This document shows positions 39,801 to 51,800 of a DNA stretch of 64,000 nucleotides, piece after piece. Under the pieces are notes generated by a model, which was given only the letters and a program-made list of their open reading frames with translations, had not been told where the DNA came from and made no database searches. The DNA is from Locusta migratoria (taxonomy: Eukaryota > Arthropoda > Insecta > Orthoptera > Acrididae): assembly GCA_026315105.1 (NCBI GenBank), contig CM048747.1, positions 278,229,491 through 278,293,490 on the forward strand, given 5' to 3'. Position 1 is the stretch's first letter, and every line of letters starts with the position of its first letter. The position numbers and the translations under genes were made by a program.

Positions 39801-42800
39801 GTCAGCTCACTAGAAAAGACTTAAATGCAAGATCTGCCTGATTCACCCATTCAGCACATTGTACTCAAGTCTTGTCACAGATTTATCCTATCATATCAAA
39901 TGCAGGACCATCTGTAAAAGAAGCAATATCCTTCACTGGCTCTGCTGCAACCTCTGGACACCGTTTTATCTAGGCATGATCACCAAACAACTGAATGGAC
40001 CCAGACGTCTAGTGCCTGTGTGTTGCATTCTTATCCCCTCTACCTGCTGCCTCTCCCTCCAGTTCTGTCTCTCTCATCCACTGACGGCATTAAAGCCACT
40101 TACACTCTGCTCAACCACTCCACCCAATAACTTCTCATCCCAGTCTAGAAACAGCAGATTTAAAAAAAGGCAAATACTTTTCTCTTGTCAAATTCTTCTG
40201 ATTCAATAGTTGTGCCATTTTTAGTATCACATATGAATTATTCATTCATTGAGTATTACTTTTGCATTGGAATGCCCCAATTGTCATCTTGCTGTGGTAT
40301 TTGATAACACTTATTACATATCTGACCAGTAAGCATTGTTTAACATTTAATAAATCATTTACATTTTAGTTTAGTGAGCTTATAGTTCATGAATTTTAAT
40401 GAATTTTGGTATCTATAATTTCTGTACAATACTAACATCCGTTACAAAAACTGAATGGATTGTAATTTTGTTTTACATTATTTTTACATTTACACATACC
40501 TTAAAGGACCACAGCCAGTCATTTTGACCAATGAGCCATTTTTTACATTTCATGTCTGCAAAGGTGGAACAGTTGCTATTTTCATCTGCTTAGTGTAAGT
40601 TATTTCACTATTGTGATCTTGTTGCCTCTCTTTATTTTCATGTTTGTTTATTTCATTGCTGAGTGGACATACTTTGTTGTTGTTCTTTGTCAGTATGTTG
40701 TTGTGCTCTGCAGAAGTTTAGCTTCCCTCATTACTACGACATGTCAGTATTTTCGTTCAGATGAAGAATTACTTAATTATTTGCATAGTGTAACCAGAGA
40801 TTCTGATTGAGAAAATATTTTTGAATGTGATGAGCTGGGTGAAAGACCCAGTAACATAACTGTTGCAAGATGTTAAATATCTCATGCAACATTAGGCTAC
40901 ATTGGGAAAGGAATAAATGTAACATGTGACAATTCCTTCACTGCCAAACATCTTGCAGAAACATTGAAGTGGAAAAATGCAACATTAGTGAGCACACTGA
41001 TGAAAACCAGAAGAGAAGTTCCTCCATCAACAAAATGTACTGCCAGATCTTTGTACAATATTATCTTACAATTATTTGGTGACATGGCAATTACATCATA
41101 TAAGGGTAAGATAGCAAAAATGTTCTTCTGCTGAACACAATGCACACATCAGTTGCAGAGGACCAAGAAACTGCCTGAAACTGTGAGGGACAACAACTCT
41201 ACTAAATTTGGAGCGGATATTTTGGAGCCGATGCCTAATATGTACACTGTGAAGTTTGGTTCCCCCAGATGGTCTATACAAGTTTTTTTTCCATTGTGTG
41301 AATTTGATTGAAAACATTTCATAGAAAAAATTACAATATTGTGTTTTCAGTTTAAAAAAGTTTTTATGAAGTATTCTTTACCTAGATCCATTTTTAAATT
41401 CAATTTTTATAAAATAAAAATCCAAGCATATAACATTGGTAGGTTAGGCACAAAACCCTAACTGTCATTTTAAAAACACCAAATTAAATTAATTCAGCAT
41501 ATAAGACAAAAAAATAAAGAGAAATGTTGCCAGTCAACATGACTGGAAGCTATCCTTCTAAGTAGTTCACTTATGCTGGTCATCCTAGTACTAACAAGTA
41601 AGTGATACAGATTTAAGACTGACCCTATGACAATATTTCCATGGGTAACTAGAATGAAGTTCCCTGGAATTAACAGACTTTTCAGGCCTTTGGGAAATTT
41701 TTATCATATGTAATGGACAACAAATTCTTTTACTGGAAAGTCCAGGTTGTAATTCAAGAATATAATATTTCTTGGTATTATACAGTGGAAATTCCAGGAA
41801 AGATTCAACAATATTTTTGAGAAGGATAGGTTGCTTACTCACCACACTGACATTCAATGAGCTGCAGAAAGGCACAAATATCAGACAACAACATTGTAGC
41901 TTTCGGCCGTTTAGGCCTTTGTTGGTTAGACACACAAACGTACACACACACTCTCACACAAAGTTGGGGGTCGTATCTGTGTAAGAGTGTGGGTATGTTT
42001 TTGTCTCTAACCGACAAAGGCCTAAATGGCCGAAAGCTGTATTGTTGTTGTCTGATATTTGTGCCTTTCTACAGCTCATTGGACGTCTCTGTGGTGGGAA
42101 AAATTACCTATCCTTCTCAAAAACATTGTTGAATTCTTGGTATTACTTATTTACACACAGTAAAGTTGACTTTTAAATGTGTAATCAATGCCAATCATTA
42201 CCTCTGTGTAATATTCATCAAATAAGTGAAATTTAAGAAAACACAATGCAATTATGAATATGTAATTGCAAGCTTACTATACATACCTCCACAGAAACAG
42301 TGATCACTTTATGTCTACAAAGACAATAAAAAAGGTACACACTAAATCATACCAAGAAGATCTCTATGAGGTCCCACATCCATAGCATTCCAGCTGAATG
42401 AATATTTTGATGGCCAAAGTGTATATCCCTCATGATGCTTGCTTGTAAGAACAATATACCTTAAATTGCAAAACAAATTATTTATTATTAACAAATTCTG
42501 TGGATTGCAGATATAATTCCTACTTCTAACAGATAAATGCACTGAATGACTGAAATCAATCTGCAGTTCTTACCAATTTCTGTTCCTCGACTGGGACACA
42601 AGTTACTGATAGTTACAAAAACCATATAACTTAATTCATTAACATAATACATTTTTATATTTCTTTTTCTATTAAAATTGAAGATGCATTTTAGTATAGA
42701 TGCTTTCATTATGTGCCAACAATAGATTAATTATGTGCCAATGATAGTTATTGTAAAGTTATCTATTGATGATAAAAATCAGAAAGACTTTCTGACTTAA

Positions 42801-45800
42801 TAATAGAGTAAATCAGTCTACAAACAAAGCAGATATACAGGATGTAATTACATGTGTGGGTAAGCTCCAGGGATCCAATAGAGGACCTGAGAAGCATGTG
42901 TCCTGTACACATATGGTTTATTTGCTTTTGTTACTGTGTGACAGACATTTGTTGTTGTGTTCATAAGACAGATCACTTCACTATGCAGGTTGGTAAATTA
43001 CGTTGATACTGTATAATTTGCAGAAGGAACTCAAAATGGTTACCACGAGCTGTAATGCAGGCATCTATGCACCAAATCATTGACTGTATCATCCCTGCCC
43101 ATATTCCAGGTGTCTTTCATATCTGCTGACAACCTTGCTTTGTGTGCTGACACAGCAGTTTCATGCTGTGAATAGGCATGGCATACACAATGGCCTTCAA
43201 ATGTACAGGCTATCCATTTGTTTGGGAATTTCTGATGCAAAATTTCTCTAACAGCATGAGCAAAACAGGTGGTGTTCCATCATGCATGAACCACATGTGC
43301 TGAATTGAGTCCAGTGAAATGTCTTCCAACAAACTAAGTAAATCATTTGTTAAAAAGGCACAGTATGATGCTCCAGTCAATTTTCCCAGTAAAATGAAAG
43401 GTCCAATGGTCACCTATTATTCTAGCCCCAACATTAATATGGATTGTTGTTGATGTCCGACTTCCACAACTTCGCTGGGATTTTTCATATATAAAGACAA
43501 GTGTATTGTGAAAGTTCTGCACTCCATTTCTGATAAAGTTTGCTTCATCAGTAAACAGACTAGCAGAGAGGAACTGTTGCTCCTGACCACACATCTGTTG
43601 TAATCAGGTACAAACTGCTGCACTGGGTTGAAACTCAAGTGCATTAAGACCTTGGACACTTTGAAGATGATATTGATAGAGGAAAAGATCTTGTAAAAAC
43701 CTCCATACCGTCATATGACTCATACTCACCCTTGCTGATGCTTCCCTGATGCTTCCCCGACTATTTTACTTTATGTGGTTGAGAACTTGTTCTTCTGTGT
43801 CAGGTGCTCCAGTGCTCCTAGGTCATCCATTATCAGTAATATGTCTGATAAATGAGCCTGTTTCACACAGATGCTCGTGTATTCTTTGGGACATCTTGTT
43901 CAGCATCTATTTGGAAAGTGTTCCATGTACAAATTCCATGCTTCACTTGGAGAAGGTATAGGTCTGCAATTTTTTATATGAGTGTGTTGTTGTTGTGGTC
44001 TTCAGTCTGGAGACTGGTTTGATGCAGCTCTCCACAATACCCTATCCTGAGCAAGCCTCTTCAACTCCGCATAAGAACGGCAACCTAAGTCTGTCTGAAT
44101 CTGCTTACTGTATCCATCTTTTGGTCTTCCTCTGTGGTTTTTATCTGAAACACTTCCCTCCAGAATATTTTACCCGAGAGGATGCCATCATCATATTTTG
44201 ATGCAGTAGAGCTGCATGTCCTCAGGAAAAGTAACAACTGTAGTTTCCCCGTGCTTTCAGCCGTTCGCAGTAGCTGTGTGGCAAAGACACATTAGCTGAT
44301 GTTACAAGGCCAGCTCAGTCAATCATCCAGACTGTTGCCCCTGTAACTACTGAAAAGGCTGCTGCCCTCTTCAGCAAGCACACGTTTGTCTGGCCTCTCC
44401 ACAGATACCCCTCCACTGTGGTTGCACCTACGGTATGGCTATCTGTATCATTGAGGCATGCAAGCCACCCCACCTTAGCAATGTCTGCGGTTCATGGGAG
44501 TGGGTTTATATGAGTACCTCATTGTAATAATACACAACTTGTACTGTATGTGTACTCATAACACATATCACTGAAACTGTAGGAGACTTGCACTCAATAA
44601 CAACTGACAAGATGTATCACTCCACTCTGAATTATGATGTGTGTGGATGTGTTTACTTTGCTACCCAGCGGATAAAACATGGCTTTGAATGTAAAATAAA
44701 TGCACACAGATGTGAATAGGGATGAAAAGCACAGGTGGCCTGTGCATCCTACACAAATGTGCAAATGATCAACCTGCATAGTTAAGTGGTCTGTATCATG
44801 TACTCCGCAACAAATGCCTGTAACACGGTAATGAAAACAGTGTACAAGACATGTTCTACTTGTTGTTCAGTCCTCTATCAAATCACTGAAACTTTCCCTC
44901 ATATTTAAATACATCCTGTATAATTCAATTACTGAAATAGGTTCTGTTGCAGAAATTTGAATATAATGTGGTAATTTATCTGTAAATATCAATTTTTCAT
45001 AATATTTAATCTTTTTATATATCCAAAATTAATATTTGTTGTATATTTATCAGGTAATTATAATATGGTCTTCATAATTTGTCTTGGCCACAGTGCAACT
45101 GGCATTTTAACATAAATGTGTGTTTAATTTAATTTTTGAACAATGCAATGAAGATATACAATTTTAGCTGAAGAGGTTTGGCTGATTATCCAGCTGTAAT
45201 ATACAAACTAAACTCTACTATTTATACAATACATGAATTTTAAACATAATATTAATACAATTATTCACTAATAATTTATTAACAAATTACAATGTGGCAG
45301 CATGACCACATCAATCTCTACAACAACAAACTGTGTGCCATATCTTTCCAGCTGGTATCTTTGGGGCCACAGCTTCTTTGGGCCCACTGTCCAGGTTTTC
45401 CTCAGTCTGGTTCTGTACTTGTAAATCATAACAATAAAGTGCATTTCTGTATTCATATATGTGATTTCTCTGGAGCTAAAAACCGCTCAAGTTTCTCATA
45501 CTGGTCACCCTGAGTGCCAAGTTCAATGTCTCATCACTTGCATTGTAAAGTTTTCGAGTTTCTGTGGCTGTTTCTTCTGCAAAGTATGATGGTCGTTGTT
45601 TCACTGATTCGCCCTCATGACTATGTGCTTTCAACCTCCCCTGTGGACTTCTCTCTGCACCGATTTCATCACCTTGTGACCCAAGTTTATCTTTTGTCAT
45701 TGTTTTCAATCGCACAAGTGAAATTCACAATTTCCACACTAGTTTTTCACTGAAAATACGATGTGTCACCAGCCAACAAACTTCACCATTTCAGATTTTG

Positions 45801-48800
45801 CCTGGACTTCACTTCAAACCTCTTCTTGTTCCAAGAGTGCTTAATCTGCATGGTATAATGAGTGCTTCATGTTTATCCATGCCGCAACAGTTTTCACAGG
45901 ACTTTTTCGCAACTCCATTTCCTACAAGTACAGTCACATATTCTAACAACTCTGGCCTTTATATAGTGTCAACAAACAACTGAATACTCTACTATGTGAT
46001 TCCAAATGTTTCTACTTCAGACTTGCAAAAGTTGAGCAATAGCCCTTCAACTGCCCTGCCATGCATGCCATGGTATCCATCTGCCAGCCATGTGATCGGT
46101 CAATGAAGTGCTAATCTGCCACCACAATCAAACTTTATTCTGCCCTCAGAGCATGGTGACTTTTCTGATTGTGCAATTTCAGTTTTTCCTTCAAATTATC
46201 CTTTTGGTTCAGATCAGTTTTCTAGCGCTCTGAGTACACCTTTTTACGCATGCACAACGACCATTCTAGACAATGCTGCTGCTGCAAGTTTTCCACAACT
46301 GTCTTTCCCAAGTGTGAACAGTGGAAGTATTGTTGCTTCAAACTACCATCCTAGTGATATTGCATTTTCAAACCCCATGTCCAATTATATGTTTTTTTTT
46401 ATGTGCAGCCATGTGTCATATCATGAGACGCATCTGCCATGCCATGACCACAACAGTCGTTTCTGCGCACCTACATTGCTGACACATTTGAACACGTGTG
46501 ATCATTCATGCAAAAACCCATTTTTATGGCACATTGTGGTGACTCTACCGTGTCAGTCTACAATGCTGTCTTGTCGCATTGTATCTCCAATCTACCGCTC
46601 GCATTTCCTGTCTCGCCGGGGACATCTGCCACGCTGCACGAACTTCTAACCTCATCTCAACAAGTGTACTGTGACTCCACAATCATCAAGGCTCTATTCC
46701 AGACACCCTGCGAGTACATTTGATTTGCAGATAGGATCTACGAGCCCCACTTACATCAAGTCCATCAGAATCAACTTGTGCGTATGCTGCATGGTCGAGG
46801 TCACTCCCACATTTTAAATGATACACACAAGTCACCTTACTCATCTCACCACCCACATGCTGCCCAAGTTTCAGCTTCATCACCTACTTCTTCACTGGTG
46901 TTGTAGCTGGCTGCCCTGCAGCAAGTTCTCATGGCTCGTCAAGTACTGTCAAAATATAATCGCACTCAGGATAGCACTTGTGATCCCCCTGTGAGTGTTA
47001 TTAGTGACATTGTGCCTGCATGCAAGGTTACTTGGTTGCTATGTCAATACCTTGCTCGGACACACTGCCAGCGCTGAGTCCTACTCTAGTGGCCACCTCC
47101 CACATTATTCTTTCTCTTCTCACCCGGTGATCCTCTTCTGTTTGCAGTCTCTTGCTCTATTGATCGAGCACACTTCTGGAACTTTAACTGCTCTGATTCG
47201 CCCGCTGCCACCTGCATGGGTTTGTTTAGGAAACTGCTCAAAAACATTTCACGCGATGCCATCTTGTGTACGCGAGACTGTGCCTCCCTCACACACACCA
47301 GCAGTCAACACAGTAACTATGTGAGTGCCTCGGCTATCATTGGCTGCCCCCAAAAGCTTCCGAGCCACCATCTACTGCCACACTACACTTGTGCGCACTG
47401 GCAGTCGACGCGGCTACTATTTCAGTATCTCGGCTTTCTTCAGTCATCATGAAAGCTCCCGAGCCACCTTCTGCCGGCTTGCTCAGCGCCACATCCCTTG
47501 ATGTATGTGGCCCTGTGCCACCTTGTTATGTCATAAGGAACATCGCACTCGCAAGTAAACAAACACTGCACGCTAACATTTCGGTAGTTATGAGCTGCAT
47601 GGTGCCCATACTTCATCTAATGGATGGCGTCACTGAACCCTGGCCCTAACCCACCAACGCCACTCCCTCACGACATGCCTTGGTGACCTGCCCCCCCCCC
47701 TCATCAGGACATATTCCATACTGTGGGGGAGGGCTGTATGATGGCGAGACAACATTGACCTCTGCAACAACAAACCCTGTGTGCTATATCTTTCTGGCCA
47801 GTATCTTTGGGCCACAGCTTCTCTGGGCTTGCCGGCCATGTTTTCCTCAGTCTGGTTCTGTACTTGTAGATCATAATTTTGTGGTTTCACGTGCAATGTT
47901 TGATTTGGCCACTGTGAGATTCCACATGACGGACTGCAGGGGCGCTGCTCTCAAAATAGTGCTATGGCAGCACTAACCAGAACGCAGTGTGGGGAGGCAC
48001 ACAGCTATGAGGACAGTTCTTGTGTGACCATATAAGTGTAAAGACATATTAGCCTTTCAAATGTGTTTTGTTATGTATGAATTCCAGAAGTGGAATTAAA
48101 GTTCATTTAAAGTTATTACACTTTATTGGCAACGAGTTAGGAATTTTCTGTCTCTTTAAGTAACGTGAACGTTAGTGTTATGGCAACACTCAAGCAGCTT
48201 CTATGCAACTTAATCAAACAGCAACAGCTTCTTACCACTGCTATACATGAGTCTGTTTCTGTCTACACCAACGCCCGTCTGTCATAGTTGACAATTCCCA
48301 GTTTTCCCCCGTATGATGAGGCAGCAAAGGAGTGGATAGACTACGAGAAACACCTTCGGCAGCGCAGCATTTCATGGCTTTCAGCATAGCTGACCAACAA
48401 ACTTGTAAGTCTTTATTCCTTTCGTGGATATCGCCAAAGTTGTATCAACTGTTGTCTCAACTCGCACCATTGAAAGAACCCTCCTCATTGTTGATTGATG
48501 AAATGTGTACTCTCTTTCAACATATTTTCAAAAACAGACCCATGTCATCACATCTCATGATGCATTCTATAGGTGTAAAAAACAGCCTCGTCAGACTTAT
48601 TGTGCTTGGTCCACTGAATTATAAGGACTCAGTCACAAATGTCAATTCGTAACAGAAATTCACACAGAATCATATGCCAAGCCTATGGTTAGGGATATGA
48701 CTTTGTGTTCTGCGCTGGATAAAGAAGTTTGCCAATGAGCTCTTCAGTTAGATAATCCCATATTGTATGAAGTACTTTCCATAGCTCAGTCCTTTGAAAT

Positions 48801-51800
48801 CACTCATGCCGCGGGCGCTCAGATAGAAGTGTGGGGTGACAGCAGTGAGATACAGACAGGTTGGACAGATGATGACGCACCAGGCACTAGCACAAACGAG
48901 GATGTTGCCACAGTATACATGCACCTGCAGCGCTGGCCAGGTGGCCAAAACAACATGAAGCAGCAGATCAGATATTTGCATTCTCTTCATTCCTGCCCTC
49001 ATTGTTTCACTAAACATGTGCATGAAGATTGTCCACAGCATTGGGCAACTTGCCTCTGATGCAAAAAGAAGGGACATGTTTTGTCTGTTTGCAAGTCAGA
49101 AAAAGTGCATGATGTACATGACAGGGTAGCCGATGATGATTCAGTACTGTATGTAAATTGTGTGTCTCCTCATTCTGGCAAACTTTGCCTCGCGGTGGAA
49201 ATGCTGGGATAGGACGTGAGGATGCAGGTTGATACTGGCTCAACGGCCACTATTATTAATTCGCAGACGTGTTCAAAGCTGGGTTTCCACCATTGTAGAC
49301 CATTACACGTCACCTATGCACTTATAATCAGCAGAAGATCTCACTTCTGGGTCAATTTGATGTAGATAATTCCTGCAAATCTGTTATGCACACCCTCAGA
49401 GTGTTTGTTGTTGACAGCAGTGGCACTGAATTTATTTGGATACAATACATTTCACATTTTTGAATTCTCAGTAGATGAAACAGTGCACATTGTTTCTAAT
49501 GACATTCCTTATGCTCAGCTTGATTCCTTATCAGGGAAATTGTCCACACTCTTTTCTCCTGGTCTAGGTTGTTCCACCAAATTTGAGGCACATATTACTC
49601 TGAAACCTGCTGCCCAGCCACAATTTTTTTGGGCCCAATCTATTCCCTTGCATGACGCAGTCAAACAGGAGCTTGATTGGCTGACTGTTTAAGGTGTCTT
49701 GCATCCCATCTCTTCCAGCAACTGGTCCTCTCCCCTCGTTATTATTTAAAAAAAAAAAAAGGGCCACAATGGCAATCTTTGCCTCTGTGGTGATTTCAAA
49801 GTGTCTGTGAATGCTCACTGCCTAATTCACTTATATCCTATGCCTTGCTCTGAAGAATTATTTTCAAAGTTGGCCGGGGGTCAGTAATTTTCTAAGATCA
49901 ACCTATCTGAAGCAAATCACTAGTTTCTGTTGCATGCTAAATCTCGCCAGTTTCTTGTTATCAAACTCCGTTTGGTCTTTATCAGTATCAAAGGTTGCCA
50001 TTTGGGGCTGCTAGCTCCCCTGCCATCTGCTGCTGCTGCTGCTGATTGTTGTTGTTGTTGTGTGTTTAGAGGGAGCTAAACTGCTGTGTTATCAGTCCCC
50101 TGTTCCCAGCTAAGAGTCCACACCCATAAAACACAGACCTCTACGATGTAGCAGTCGACCAGTATATGCTGGGGACAGAGTGTCAGTCGATAGTAAAATG
50201 ACAATTTAAAATGGAAGAAACATTAGTTGTGACCAAGAGGCAACAAACCAAAAATATTACAGTTGAAGAGTAGGGCTGGCTGATCACAGGGATGATACAG
50301 GATGAGCCAGCCATTCTGCACACACTGAAAAATCTCCAGTTAAGAACCTGACGGAAACTTAATTAATGACAACAGATTAGTTCTGGAGGAGTTGTGGACC
50401 CGAGAAATCAGGCAAATGAGTCCACCCCTAAATAAAATGGTAAAAGCTATCTGTGCGAATAAAACCTAAAACACGGTCAGCCACCAAGGCATCATCAGCT
50501 AAAATTGATGGAAGCGCAGTTGGAAGATTAAAGGAGTGCCTCAAAGCAGCTAAAAGCGGACAGTCCATTAAAATGTGGACCACTGTCAGCAAAGTACCAC
50601 AACGGCACTTTGTTGGGTCCTTTCGGCAAAGGAGGTGGCCATGGATTAACCACATATGGCCAATTCAGAGTCGACAAAGAGCAACACATTCCCGATTACA
50701 GGCCCTCAGGGAGGACTTCCATGCACCTGTGGAGGGTTTAACTGCACAGTGCTTATTTGGTACACTCAAGTTAGCCCATTCAGTGTTCCAAAGCCCTAGG
50801 ACCTCACAGTTCAACTCCCACTGGAGATCCCCGTCCTGATCAACAATGGCCAAGATGTGGTAGCCTGCTTGCCAACTGACCAACACATTCATTCCCTCTT
50901 ATGGCAATATGGCCGTGGATCCAAACAAAGGCCACAGACTGGCCTGACTTGACCAGGGTGGATATACAGAGGCTTGGATAGCCTGTACCAATTGGTGTAT
51001 AGGAAATCACTGGTCAAGTGCCTGCAAGCCATTCAGAGAGCCAGATGACGAATGACTCCCGGAGGCAGGCTTGGAGGTGTTCCAGAGCTCTAGAGATAGC
51101 GACCAGCTCCGCAGTGAAAACACCCCCGCCATCTTTCAGCAATTTTTGGAACATTTTCTCGCCACTGTTCCTGGCTGTATAAATTATCAATATGACAGTG
51201 CTGTGACTGAGGCCATCAATGTCAAACATCTCAGCAACCTACAGACACTCTTCACAGTTTTACAATCTGTGGGATTAAAATGCAACCTCCAGAAATCATT
51301 ATTTTTTACTGTTGATTGTCTACTTGGGTTTTCAGTTATCGAGTGAAGGTATTCGTCCTCTTCGACACCACGTCGCTGCTATCAAGGTTCTCCCTTGTCC
51401 GCCATTGGTCAAGGAGCCACAGGCCTTTCTGGGACAAATAGCCTAGTATCACAAGTTTCTGCTGCAATGGTGGCTCATCCACTACACTGGTTACTTTGTA
51501 AACATGTGTCTTTTCACTGGCCTGCTGAGTGTGACACTGCTTTTCTTTGTCTCAAAGAACAACTGCAGCTGGCCTCTTGTCTTGCCACATATTGCCCTAG
51601 ACAATATTTGGTTCTAGCCACTGACGCCTCCCACTATGGGATTGATGCTGTTTTGGCGTATTGTTACACTGATAGCTAAGAACATTCGATTGCTTATGTA
51701 TCAAAGACACTCACCAACATACAACGGAAGTATTCCCAGATAGAAAAGGAGGCTCTGGCCATCGTGTTTGGTCTCTTTCTTTATGGGGCAAAGTTTCATC

